DNA of 64,000 nt, from contig NZ_CP027860.1 of the NCBI RefSeq assembly GCF_003015185.1, positions 2,852,001 to 2,916,000 on the forward strand. The letters are read 5' to 3'. The position numbers and the translations under genes are program-made. Positions 17,114 through 27,527 of the stretch are shown here, in pieces. A model generated the notes under the pieces. The model searched no databases. It was not told where the DNA came from and saw only the letters and a list, made by a program, of their open reading frames with translations. Each line of letters starts with the position of its first letter. Within the stretch, counting starts at the first letter, position 1. This stretch comes from Ahniella affigens (GTDB taxonomy: Bacteria; Pseudomonadota; Gammaproteobacteria; Xanthomonadales; Ahniellaceae).

Positions 17114-20100
17114 ACTTCTCCGCCTGGTCGATCCATCGCCCTTTGCCGGCGATTCTGGCCTTTATCATGTTGTGTATTGCGGGTCTGTTCGGCTTTCACA
17201 AGCTGGCCATTTCGCGCTTTCCGGATATCGCTTTCCCAATGGTCGCGGTCACCGTCACGTTGCCGGGCGCGACGCCGGGTCAGCTTGAAACCGAGGTCGC
17301 GCGCAAAGTTGAAGACTCAGTCGCGAGCCTTCGGGACGTCAAACGCATCGTTTCGAACATCAGCGAAGGCGTCAGCACGACCCTGATCGAGTTTCGCCTC
17401 GAACGCGATCTGAACGAAGCGCTCGACGACGTTCGGGACTCGGTGACCCGTATCCGCACCGACTTGCCGGTTGAGGTCGAAGAGCCGATCGTGCAGAAGA
17501 TCGAGATCACCGGCGGGTCCATGCTGACTTACACGGTCGCGTCGGAGTCACTCGGTGTTGAAGAGCTATCGTGGTTTGTCGATCACGACATCACCAAGGT
17601 GCTTTATGGTGTGCGGGGTGTCGGCCGCGTCAAGCGACTCGGTGGTATTGAGCGCGAAGTCCGCGTCGATCTGAAGCCGGATGCCCTACTCGCTTATGGC
17701 ATTACCGCGGGCGAGGTCTCGGCGCAGTTGGCCCGCATTCAAGTGGAACGCCCGGGCGGGCGCTCGACTTGGGCGGGTGCTGAGCAAGCGATCCGAACCG
17801 TCGGCACGGTGCGCGACGCCCGTGCGTTGGAGCAATACGCGATTGCATTGCCGGACGGACGCCAAGTCCGACTGAATCAATTGGCCGATGTTCGCGATGG
17901 TGCAGCCGAGCTCAGTCAATTGGCGTTGCTCAATGGCAAGCCAGCGGTTGGCTTTGAAATTTCGCGCACCCGCGGCGCGAGCGAGGTCGATGTCGCTCGC
18001 GAGATTCGCACCGCGCTCGAACACGTCCGAAAGGACAACCCGCGCATCACGATCGAACAAGTTGCCTCGACGGTAGAAGAAGCCGAAGGCTCCTATTCGT
18101 CATCGATGGCCATGTTGATCGAAGGGTCGCTGCTCGCAGTACTCGTCGTGCTCTGGTTCCTGCGCGACTGGCGCTCTACTTGGATCTCAGCCATTGCGCT
18201 GCCGTTGTCGATCATCCCGACGTTCCTGGTCATGTGGCTGTTCGGCTTCAGCTTGAACCTGATCACTTTGCTCGCGTTGGCGGTGGTCGTCGGCATTCTT
18301 GTCGACGACGCGATCGTTGAAGTCGAGAATATCGACCGCCACCTCGCGATGGGCAAGTCCCCAAAGCAAGCGGCGCTTGATGCGGCCGACGAGATTGGTT
18401 TGGCCGTCATCGCCACCTCCATGACCCTGGCGGCCGTATTCGTGCCCGTCGCGTTCATGCCCGGCATTCCGGGCAAGTTCTTCCGCGAGTTTGGCTGGAC
18501 TGCGGCGACCGCCGTGTTGTTCTCGCTGGCGGTCGCCCGTTTGCTGACACCCATGATGGCGGCCTATCAGCTCAAGGCGAAGCCGCACCGCGAGGACGAC
18601 ACGCCCTTGATGAAACGCTATCTGGGCTGGGTGGACTGGGCACTCCGGCATCGGGCCACCACGCTGTGGGCCGCGTTCGCGATGTTCGTCGGCTCGTTGA
18701 TGATCGTGCCGCTGATTCCGTCCACGTTTATTCCATCCAGCGACCTCGGCCGCAGCAACTTGAGCTTGGAACTGCCGCCCGGCACGCCGATCGAAGAGAC
18801 AGCGGCCATTGCCGAGCAGGCGCGAACGGCGATGGAGAATCTGCCCGAGTTGGCCAGTGTGTTCACGATCATCGGCGGCGTCATCGATATCGGCGACCCT
18901 GGCAAAACGGGCGTGGGCGAAGTGCGCAAAGCGACGCTGATCCTGAACTGGAATCCCGCTGATGAGCGGGACCGTGGCCAGAAGGAACTCGAAGCCGATG
19001 TGCGCCTGCGACTGAAAGACTTGCCCGGCACACGCGTCAGTTTCATCAGCACCGAGCCGGGCGAACTGATGCAGTTGGTACTCGCCAGCGATGATCCGGA
19101 CCTGCTGCTCAGTGCTGCCCGCGATCTGGAGCGCGACTTGCGCACCATTCCGGGCCTGGGCTCGATCAGTTCCTCGGCATCACTGCTGCGACCGGAAGTC
19201 GTCATCACCCCAGACCCAGCGCGCGCCGCCGATCTCGGCGTTGCGACGGCGGACATTGCCGAGGCCGCACGGATTGCGACCGCTGGCGACTTCCGGCAAC
19301 GCCTCGCCAAACTCAATCTGCCCGAACGCCAGATTCCGATCCGGGTCCGCCTTGCCGAATCGGCGCTTAGCAACGAAGCACTGATTGGCATGCTGCGTGT
19401 GCCGTCGAAGAACGGCCCGGTGCCGTTGGCGGCAGTGGCCAAGATCGAGTTGTCGAGCGGTCCATCGCAGATTGATCGCTTCGGCCGCAGCCGCAACGTT
19501 GGTCTCACCGCGGAGCTCAATGGCCGCCCGCTGGGAGATGTCATGAAAGAGGTCGAGCAATTGCCTTCCGTTCGCAATCTGCCGAAGGGCGTGTCGTTCT
19601 TGAATGCGGGTGACGCGGAAGTGTTCGTCGAGTTGTTTTACGGCTTTATTCTGGCGATGGCGACTGGCGTCTTCTGCGTCTACGCCGTGCTGATTTTGCT
19701 GTTCAACCACCCGCTGCATCCCATCACGATTCTGCTCGCCGTACCCTTATGTGCGGGCGGTGCGTTCGGCGCGTTATTGCTGACCGGCACCTGGTTGTCG
19801 CTACCGGCGCTAATCGGGCTGCTCATGCTGATTGGCATTGCGACGAAGAACTCCATCCTGCTGGTCGACTACGCCGTAATTGCCGAGCATGACCAAGGCT
19901 TGAGTCAACACGACGCGCTGATCGATGCGTGTCGCAAGCGTGCCCGTCCGGTGTTGATGACCTCGATTGCGATGACTGCGGGCATGTTGCCCATCGCACT
20001 CGGTTTTGGAGCTGATGCAAGCTTCCGGCAGCCGATGGCCATTGCCGTCATCGGTGGCTTGGCGACATCCACGATTCTGAGCCTGATCGTGATTCCCGCC

Positions 20101-20199
20101 GCCTACGCGGTGATTGACTCTATCGGTCATCGCCTCGGCATTCGAAGCAAGCAGCGTGGCCATGTTTCAGAATTGGCGCCGAACGCAATAGAAGGGTAG
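17110..20199 (+). CDS. RND efflux permease (AcrB/HAE1-like)
   Basis: Proton-driven inner-membrane exporter of 1029 residues, the usual length for the family. It has twelve predicted membrane helices in the 1+5+1+5 pattern with two large periplasmic loops. The proton-relay aspartate pair is present in TM4 (VVGILVDDAIVEVENI). The conserved start FSAWSIHRPLPAILAFIMLC and the C-terminal GIATKNSILLVDYA and RARPVLMTSIAMTAGMLPIALG are typical. It is translationally coupled to the adaptor. Heavy-metal (CzcA-type) signatures are not obvious, so drug, bile-salt or metabolite export is more likely. Specificity is not predictable from this sequence. Confidence 0.95.
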   Translation: MNFSAWSIHRPLPAILAFIMLCIAGLFGFHKLAISRFPDIAFPMVAVTVTLPGATPGQLETEVARKVEDSVASLRDVKRIVSNISEGVSTTLIEFRLERDLNEALDDVRDSVTRIRTDLPVEVEEPIVQKIEITGGSMLTYTVASESLGVEELSWFVDHDITKVLYGVRGVGRVKRLGGIEREVRVDLKPDALLAYGITAGEVSAQLARIQVERPGGRSTWAGAEQAIRTVGTVRDARALEQYAIALPDGRQVRLNQLADVRDGAAELSQLALLNGKPAVGFEISRTRGASEVDVAREIRTALEHVRKDNPRITIEQVASTVEEAEGSYSSSMAMLIEGSLLAVLVVLWFLRDWRSTWISAIALPLSIIPTFLVMWLFGFSLNLITLLALAVVVGILVDDAIVEVENIDRHLAMGKSPKQAALDAADEIGLAVIATSMTLAAVFVPVAFMPGIPGKFFREFGWTAATAVLFSLAVARLLTPMMAAYQLKAKPHREDDTPLMKRYLGWVDWALRHRATTLWAAFAMFVGSLMIVPLIPSTFIPSSDLGRSNLSLELPPGTPIEETAAIAEQARTAMENLPELASVFTIIGGVIDIGDPGKTGVGEVRKATLILNWNPADERDRGQKELEADVRLRLKDLPGTRVSFISTEPGELMQLVLASDDPDLLLSAARDLERDLRTIPGLGSISSSASLLRPEVVITPDPARAADLGVATADIAEAARIATAGDFRQRLAKLNLPERQIPIRVRLAESALSNEALIGMLRVPSKNGPVPLAAVAKIELSSGPSQIDRFGRSRNVGLTAELNGRPLGDVMKEVEQLPSVRNLPKGVSFLNAGDAEVFVELFYGFILAMATGVFCVYAVLILLFNHPLHPITILLAVPLCAGGAFGALLLTGTWLSLPALIGLLMLIGIATKNSILLVDYAVIAEHDQGLSQHDALIDACRKRARPVLMTSIAMTAGMLPIALGFGADASFRQPMAIAVIGGLATSTILSLIVIPAAYAVIDSIGHRLGIRSKQRGHVSELAPNAIEG

Positions 20200-20631
20200 T
20201 CATTCAAAACGGTTGTTGCTTAGAACGGCAGACGTGTCGCGCGCAATAGAGATATTGCGCCAAAACACACAGGCATCTCGTTGCGTCTCGATGCAACGGG
20301 TGGGCGGCCCGATACAGGCAGCGGGCGTTCTGAACCTTGCGCATTGGCAGGCGCGCAGCTGTGCCTGAGGTCCAGTGGCCGCCAGTGCGCGGCCATATCT
20401 CATCATGGCACGGTGCGATTCACGGCCCCCAGCGACCCTGAACGCATTCAGAGTCTGCACAAGGAACTCGGCAACAACCTGGGCAATGGACGCAACAAGA
20501 GCCCGAACGCCGACTTTGCGAAAGTGTGCAACATCACACATTGCCTGGGGGATTTTCCGGATGGCGCCCCCGCTTGCGATTACCTAATCTGGTTACATCG
20601 CAATCCGCGATTCACCGCACAAGGCAAGCCC
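20200..20631. other. 432-base intergenic region with two small hairpins
   Basis: No convincing gene. Two hairpins follow the RND permease: 20241-20260 (stem GCGCAATA/TATTGCGC with a GAGA loop) and 20279-20298 (CGTTGC/GCAACG). Neither has a U-run, so terminator function is doubtful. The frame of the next gene stays open to 20281, but that stretch lacks coding character and the signal peptide starts at 20632. Confidence 0.5.
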
Positions 20632-21885
20632 ATGTTAAGCAAGACGAACGCCCGCTCACTCCTGGCCATACCGCTGTTGGCGCTTGGCGCGCAGTCCGAA
20701 GCCACGGTGATCAGCCGTGAGTTTTCAGCCACCTGGATCGACCCGGCCCATACGGGCCATGGCTTCAACATTGAGGTGGTCGGTCAAGGCACCACGCAAA
20801 CGATGTTGGCGTATTGGTATACCTATGATGCCGCAGGTCGGCCGAGTTGGGTCGTCGCCAACGGCACAGTGCAAGGCGACCGGGCCACGCTGAACGCATT
20901 TACGGCTGAAGGCGGTGCGCCCGGTAGCAACTTCGATCCGGGCAATGTCCGCCTGACGAACTGGGGCACGCTCAACATCCAGTTCAGCGACTGCAACAAC
21001 GGGGTGGTGTCGTACCAGCCCGTGGTGCCTGGCCTCAGTGCTGGCACGGTCAACATCAGTCGCCTGACGATACTCCACAATACGACGTGCAGCGGCGGCA
21101 TCTCGGGTCTGACGCCCACCAATGTGGTGGCGAGCGAATTGACGCAATTCCTGACCAACCAAGGCGTGTATCCATCGGCGCAGGCGAAGGCCAATTTTGA
21201 GGAACGCACCGAACGCACCGAATTCAAGGTCGAGGTCGAGGACGTTCCGGCTGGCACGTATCGCGTGCGGGTTGGCGGTGTTGATCGCGGCAGCGTCACT
21301 GCAGTGCAAACGGCCAGTGGCATTCAAGGCGAGGTCGAGTACCGAAGCCCTGTTGAGCCGGGCAAGGTCCTGCTGAACTTCGACCCTCGCGGCCAAAACG
21401 TGGAAGTACTGCAAGGCGCAACCGTATTGTTTGCTGGCGTATTCACGGGGAACGGCTCCGGCGACGACGGTGGCGGCAACAACGGCGGTGGCAACAACGG
21501 TGGTGGCAATAATGGTGGCGGCAACACCGGTGGCAGTGGCGCACCGCCTTTCGGGAACGCTGAGTACACCATGTCAGTGGAACCGCAAGGCAACGATGGC
21601 CCCGAGCTCAAAGCAGAGCTGAAGCAACGTAGTGATCGCGTGGAATTCTCGGTCGAATTGGAAGACCTGCCGGTCGCGAGTTACACCGTGAAGGTCGATG
21701 GCACGGAGCGCGGTAACGTCAATGTGGTCACCGTGGCTGGCGGCACCGAAGGCGAACTCGAGTTCCGGAACCCCGTCGAGGCCGGCAAAGTGCTGCTCGA
21801 TTTCGATCCTCGCGGCAAGCGCATCGATATTGAACTGAACGGCCAAGTCAAGATCACCGGCTTGTTCCCGACGACACCTGATTGA
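20632..21885 (+). CDS. Secreted protein with duplicated C-terminal domain and Gly/Asn linker
   Basis: Exported protein of 417 residues; the start is supported by AAGGCA upstream and a signal peptide (SLLAIPLLALGAQSEA). The N-terminal domain (about 25-155) has the pattern WIDPAHTGHGFNIEV...LAYWYTYDAAGRPSWVVANG, which recurs in secreted Lysobacterales proteins. Two copies of an approximately 75-residue domain follow, with matching cores (VEVEDVPAGTYRVRVGGVDRG and VELEDLPVASYTVKVDGTERG, each ending in a GKVLL.FDPRG motif). They are joined by a linker encoded by four 15-base repeats giving GGGNN units. Function unknown; a matrix or surface role is an inference. Confidence 0.8.
   Translation: MLSKTNARSLLAIPLLALGAQSEATVISREFSATWIDPAHTGHGFNIEVVGQGTTQTMLAYWYTYDAAGRPSWVVANGTVQGDRATLNAFTAEGGAPGSNFDPGNVRLTNWGTLNIQFSDCNNGVVSYQPVVPGLSAGTVNISRLTILHNTTCSGGISGLTPTNVVASELTQFLTNQGVYPSAQAKANFEERTERTEFKVEVEDVPAGTYRVRVGGVDRGSVTAVQTASGIQGEVEYRSPVEPGKVLLNFDPRGQNVEVLQGATVLFAGVFTGNGSGDDGGGNNGGGNNGGGNNGGGNTGGSGAPPFGNAEYTMSVEPQGNDGPELKAELKQRSDRVEFSVELEDLPVASYTVKVDGTERGNVNVVTVAGGTEGELEFRNPVEAGKVLLDFDPRGKRIDIELNGQVKITGLFPTTPD
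21469..21528 (+). repeat. Four 15-base tandem repeats coding GGGNN linker
   Basis: Consensus ggtggyggcaacaac repeated four times with synonymous differences, inside the secreted protein gene. It encodes a flexible Gly/Asn linker between the two duplicated domains; copy number could vary by slippage. Confidence 0.85.
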
Positions 21886-21913
21886 TCGGCAGCCTTCAAC
21901 AATCAACCTTTGC

Positions 21914-21945
21914 AAACGGCCCGGGCAACCGGGCCGTTTGTTTTG
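21914..21945 (+). terminator. Rho-independent terminator
   Basis: A perfect 11-bp stem (AAACGGCCCGG / CCGGGCCGTTT) with a GCAA tetraloop is followed by G and TTTT, 28 bases after the stop of the Gly-linker protein gene. It has the A-tract/T-tract symmetry of a bidirectional terminator. Confidence 0.9.
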
Positions 21946-22044
21946 CCGGCGCACCATGGCTCAGCATGCGGCTGGTACCGGCCAGCCCGTTTTGGTCAGC
22001 GCCCCTTTGTTGCCAAGCCCGTCATTTCGCGCCAACATGTCTGG

Positions 22045-22878
22045 ATGCCTGATTCCAAGCACCATTTGCCAGAACCCCTGGATAAAGCCATTGAGCGCAT
22101 CGGCGATGCCCGCGACGAAGCGCGGGAGTTGGCGCCGCTGGTCGAGCGCGCCGAAGCGGTGTCGCATTGGCAAACGGTCAAGCGCTTCTGGCCCCTGCTG
22201 CTGCTGGCTACGATCGCGATCCTGGTGTTGTCCAGTGGGGTGCTGTCCGAACTGACCCTGAGCAATCTGGAGGCACGTCATGTCGAATTGCTGCATGCCG
22301 CGGCCCAGCACCCGGTGCTCATTCGGATGGCGCTGCTTCTGGCCATCGTCTCATTGATCGTGACGAGCCTTCCCGGCACACCGGTGCTGGCGATGACCGC
22401 TGGTTTGCTGTTTGGCATCGCCGAGGGCGCCCTGTGGTCGATTGTCGGGGACACACTCGGTGCTTTGGCCCTGTTTTTGCTGACCAGGCGCTCGGTGCGC
22501 CAAGACCAACCCAGCACGCCCGGGGCGCTGATTCAAAAGCTGAAAGCCGGCTTCGCCAGCCATCCAAATAGTTACGCGCTGTTCCTGCGCCTCGTGCCAG
22601 TGTTTCCATTCTCGGCCGTCAGCATTGCGCTGGCCTGGTTGGGGTGTCACATCCGGACGTTTATCTGGACGACCGCACTTGGCGTCGCACCATCGGCCCT
22701 GGTCTACGCGGCAATCGGCGATGGCTTCGAGTCTGCCTTGAAGGAGCATCGCGCCTTGACCCTCGATCTGCTTGGGGAACCTCGGTTCTTGATTCCGCTC
22801 ATCGCGATTGGCGTCTTGGCGTTGCTGCCGGTCTTGCTGGGGCTGCGTGGGAAGAAGCAACCGCCGCCAGAAGCCTGA
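22045..22878 (+). CDS. TVP38/TMEM64 (DedA-like) membrane protein
   Basis: Polytopic inner-membrane protein of 277 residues. A cytoplasmic N-terminal section with amphipathic helix (LDKAIERIGDARDEARELAPLVERA) precedes the first helix (PLLLLATIAILVLSSGVL). The family core then follows: VTSLPGTPVLAMTAGLLFG, AEGALWSIVGDTLGALALFLLTR and LFLRLVPVFPFSAVSIALAWLG. The R-x-x-P re-entrant motif is present (LRLVPVFPF). I chose the ATG of MPDSKHHLPE; the upstream open frame runs through the terminator hairpin and is unlikely to be translated. Relatives act in envelope lipid handling, including undecaprenyl or phospholipid scrambling; the exact substrate is not known here. Confidence 0.85.
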   Translation: MPDSKHHLPEPLDKAIERIGDARDEARELAPLVERAEAVSHWQTVKRFWPLLLLATIAILVLSSGVLSELTLSNLEARHVELLHAAAQHPVLIRMALLLAIVSLIVTSLPGTPVLAMTAGLLFGIAEGALWSIVGDTLGALALFLLTRRSVRQDQPSTPGALIQKLKAGFASHPNSYALFLRLVPVFPFSAVSIALAWLGCHIRTFIWTTALGVAPSALVYAAIGDGFESALKEHRALTLDLLGEPRFLIPLIAIGVLALLPVLLGLRGKKQPPPEA

Positions 22879-22972
22879 TCCCTATCCGCAGTTCGCGATT
22901 GTTTGCGACCTATTTTGCAAGCTTCACGGTTGGCATCCGGTCTGCTGCCATAGCCCTACTTGGAGTGCACTG

Positions 22973-24190
22973 ATGCGACGATCCCCACTCACTGCTGCGG
23001 TACTCGCGCTGTTCGCCCCATGGGCCCACGCCGAGGGCGATTGGCTGGTTTTCGGCCACGTTGCTGCGGCGGCATCTGCCAATCAAGCACCAGACAGTTG
23101 GAGCCAGGGTGGCGTCGGGCGCTATCTCGATGATGACGCCCGCTTGAGCGCGCATATCGGCATCAATTGGCAGCCTAGCCTCGAATGGGAGCTGATGATT
23201 CACGCCCGGGCCGATACCGATTCCGACGGTAACGCGCAAGCGTTGGGTTTGGTCGAGACTTATGTGGCGCGGAACGTGTTCCTCGATCATGGCAGCAGCC
23301 TCCGCGTTCGCGCTGGCCAGTTCTTTTTGCCATCGTCGCGCGAAGCGATCGATCCACTTTGGCAGTCACGCTACCAGTTGAGCCTGTCCGCCCTGAACAG
23401 TTGGATTGCTGAGGAGTATCGGCCAATCGGTGTGGACGTGGCCTGGCGCAATGACCCTGAGTCGGCGTCGGAACTGGAATTCGGCCTGACGGCCTTCGGC
23501 GGCAATGACAGTTCTGGCACGCTGCTCGCCTGGCGCGGCTTCAGCAGCCACGATCGGTTGAGCGTGCTCGGGGAAGTGCTGCCGTTGCCCGCATTGCCGA
23601 CGCTCGATTCGGGGTTTGCCGGTCAACGCGATGATGGCAGCAAGCCGTTTGGGCCCGATCTCGATGGCCGCATCGGCTATGCCGCGCGCATTCGTGTGGG
23701 CCAACGTGAGCGCTTCCGGCTCCTCGCAAGCCTCAATGACAATCGGGGCGACCGCGAACTCCATCGCGGCGAATACGCTTGGGCAACGCGTTTTTGGCAG
23801 TTCGGTGCCGAATGGCGGTGGAACGAGTCCTGGACGTTAGCCGCCGAGCACTTGCAAGGTCGAACCGGCATGGGCACGCAAACCGGGCCGCATGTGGACA
23901 TCGACTATCGAACCACCTATGCGCTGGCTTCTTGGCAGTTCCATCCCGAATGGCGTGCTTCCGCACGCTGGGAACGCTTTGCGATTGATGACCGCGATGG
24001 CGTGCAGGAAGACAACAGCGATCGCGGCCATGGCCCCACGCTGAGCGTCCTGTACAGCCCGAGCGAACACTGGCGGTTTGGGTTGGAATGGCAGCATCTG
24101 AACACCCATCACGCCGCCAGCAGCTTGATCGGCACCGAAACCGAGACGGCAGGCCAAGTGGTGCGCGTCGAGGCGCGGTTCTTGTTCTGA
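22973..24190 (+). CDS. Outer-membrane beta-barrel (porin-like) protein
   Basis: 405 residues with a signal peptide (MRRSPLTAAVLALFAPWAHA) and GGAG upstream of the ATG. The mature sequence alternates polar and hydrophobic residues in amphipathic strands ending in aromatic residues (for example WELMIHARADTDSDG, SLRVRAGQFFLPSSREAIDPL, RFRLLASLNDN, WTLAAEHLQG). It ends in a terminal strand VVRVEARFLF with C-terminal Phe, the BAM recognition signature. The GQFFLPSS segment recalls phosphate-selective porin O/P-like proteins. The substrate is unknown. It stands alone, convergent with hemF. Confidence 0.8.
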   Translation: MRRSPLTAAVLALFAPWAHAEGDWLVFGHVAAAASANQAPDSWSQGGVGRYLDDDARLSAHIGINWQPSLEWELMIHARADTDSDGNAQALGLVETYVARNVFLDHGSSLRVRAGQFFLPSSREAIDPLWQSRYQLSLSALNSWIAEEYRPIGVDVAWRNDPESASELEFGLTAFGGNDSSGTLLAWRGFSSHDRLSVLGEVLPLPALPTLDSGFAGQRDDGSKPFGPDLDGRIGYAARIRVGQRERFRLLASLNDNRGDRELHRGEYAWATRFWQFGAEWRWNESWTLAAEHLQGRTGMGTQTGPHVDIDYRTTYALASWQFHPEWRASARWERFAIDDRDGVQEDNSDRGHGPTLSVLYSPSEHWRFGLEWQHLNTHHAASSLIGTETETAGQVVRVEARFLF

Positions 24191-24211
24191 CGGGCAACGG
24201 ATCGCGGCGAA

Positions 24212-25923
<1,712 letters not shown>

Positions 25924-26093
25924 TCCTCTCGAACCAATGAACCCACGAGCTTAGTCAATCCGCTCGACGCGGTCATGGCAAAAGTGCGGCAGATGGGCGG
26001 CGGCCTGGGCGAGGCGGCGACGATGCGCCGATTCCGGTTTGGCGAACCCGCAACAGGCATCGGAACGTGCCACAAGCGCAGTTAGAAATGGGA
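25924..26093. other. Intergenic region upstream of repeat array
   Basis: 170 bases between the uppP start and the first palindromic repeat. The last 30 bases (cacaagcgcagttagaaatggg) are a degenerate version of the spacer that separates the repeat copies. I see no gene. Confidence 0.5.
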
Positions 26094-26462
26094 TTTTGTA
26101 GGAGCGGCTTCAGCCGCGAACAGGTGTACGGCAAGATTGGTTCGGGCCTGAAGGCCCTCATACAAAAAGGCAGCGGACCCTGCCGCAAGCGCGGTTGAAA
26201 CGCGATTTTGTAGGAGCGGCTTCAGCCGCGAACAGGTGTGCGGCAAGTTTGGTTCGGGCCTGAAGGCCCTCCTACAAAAAGGCAGCGGACCCTGCCGCAA
26301 GCGCGGTTGAAACGGGATTTTGTAGGAGCGGCTTCAGCCGCGAACAGGTGTGCGGCAAGTTTGGTTCGGGCCTGAAGGCCCTCCTACAAAAACCGAATGA
26401 ATCTCGCCATGCATCAAAGTTCGAAGCGTGGTTGTTGTAGGAGCGGCTTCAGCCGCGAACCG
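26094..26462. repeat. Tandem REP/BIME-like palindromic array (112-bp period)
   Basis: Three nearly identical 75-base palindromic elements (26094-26168, 26206-26280, 26318-26392) are separated by a 37-base spacer, giving an exact 112-base period. A left arm only remains at 26434-26462. Each element is bounded by TTTTGTAGGAG and CTCCTACAAAAA (complementary ends) and contains two inner hairpins, GCGGCT-TC-AGCCGC and GGGCCT-GA-AGGCCC. This resembles REP pairs mobilised by RAYT transposases in other gammaproteobacteria. No RAYT gene is in the window. The array lies between divergent uppP and the 3' end of the methyltransferase-like gene. Confidence 0.9.
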
Positions 26463-26557
26463 ACCTTGCGGCAAGATTCACTTGGCCTGAAGTGCCCTTT
26501 GGGAGCCAGCCCGATGACTGCCAGACCGGCAGCCATCAGAGCTGATTTGTTTAGACG

Positions 26558-27394
26558 TTACTGCTTGGCTGCCGGCTTTCGGAACCGGAGCGTCATCCGA
26601 TCCGACTCACCGATCGCGGCGTACTTGTCGTGGTCCTTGTCGCCCATCGCGAAATTCGGCGGCAGGGTCCAGACGCCATTCGGATGGTCTTTGGTGTCCT
26701 TAGGATTCGCGTTGATCTCGCTCTCGGCTTCGAGCACAAAGCCCGCATCCGTCGCCAGCTTCACGACATAGTCCTGCGCAATGTACCCGGACTTGGCACT
26801 GGCTTCGGCACTCGTTCCGGAAGCGGCGCGGTGCTCGACCACACCGAGCACGCCACCGGCCTTCAGGACGTTGAAGAACGCGTTGAACATGTCGGCGTCG
26901 GCCTTGGCCGCAGTCCAGTTGTGCACGTTGCGAAACGTCAGCACCGCGTCGGCGCTGCCCGGATCACCGAAGCTTGCCGCGCCCATCTTGAACGAGACGG
27001 TCTTGACGTCTGAGTAGTGCTCGGGATCCGCCGCCAGCTTGGCCGCGAAATCGCCGTTGCTCTTCGTATAGTACTTTTTCGCCCCATCGCTGGATGCCGA
27101 CGCCGGATCGACCACGGCAGCCGTCAAGCTACCCTGGCCCTTGAGCCACGGGCCGAGCACCTCGGTGTACCAGCCGCCACCCGGGGTGATCTCGATGACG
27201 TGCATGTCCGGTTTGATACCGAAAAACGCCAGCGTTTCCTTTGGATGACGATACTGATCACGGGCCTGGTTGGCCTCGGTGCGATGCTTGCCGGCCAAGA
27301 CGGAATCGAGAGTGACCTCGCCAGCAGCAGCCGCCAACGACGTCACGGAGAGCAAGGACGCGCCAGCCAGGGCCAGCAAAGAACGATGCAACAT
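26558..27394 (-). CDS. Exported SAM-methyltransferase-like protein (COG4798 type)
   Basis: 278 residues. A signal peptide (SLLALAGASLLSVTSLAAAA) is followed by a class I methyltransferase-like fold: motif I region DMHVIEITPGGGWYTEVLGPWL, an acidic strand AAVVDPAS, and FGDPGSADAVLTFRNVHNWTA preceding FFNVLKAGGVLGVVEHRA. The second glycine-rich motif is EITPGGGWY rather than the common VGCGxG. I chose the ATG that gives the signal peptide. Relatives annotated as predicted methyltransferases also carry signal sequences, which is odd because SAM is cytoplasmic. Enzymatic activity and substrate are therefore uncertain. Confidence 0.8.
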   Translation of the reverse strand: MLHRSLLALAGASLLSVTSLAAAAGEVTLDSVLAGKHRTEANQARDQYRHPKETLAFFGIKPDMHVIEITPGGGWYTEVLGPWLKGQGSLTAAVVDPASASSDGAKKYYTKSNGDFAAKLAADPEHYSDVKTVSFKMGAASFGDPGSADAVLTFRNVHNWTAAKADADMFNAFFNVLKAGGVLGVVEHRAASGTSAEASAKSGYIAQDYVVKLATDAGFVLEAESEINANPKDTKDHPNGVWTLPPNFAMGDKDHDKYAAIGESDRMTLRFRKPAAKQ

Positions 27395-27527
27395 GGGGAA
27401 CCTCCCAGGGGTCAAAGGAACCCGGAAAGTAACACGGTCTTGGTGATGCGCCCATGGACATCGGTTGGGTCCCAAGCCGGGAACTTTTGCCGGCGACCAA
27501 TGGTCGCCGTCCAGTCGTGCAAACGCT

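Noticed and set aside
20281-20631. N-terminal extension of the Gly-linker protein
   Set aside because: The extension lacks coding character and would hide the signal peptide that starts at 20632.
25973-26300. Two short minus-strand frames with repeated peptide
   Set aside because: They lie entirely in the 112-base palindromic array; the repeated peptide is a translation of the repeat, not a gene.
26094-26392. CRISPR array
   Set aside because: Three 75-base palindromic units with identical spacers; CRISPR spacers differ and repeats are shorter. This is a REP-type array.
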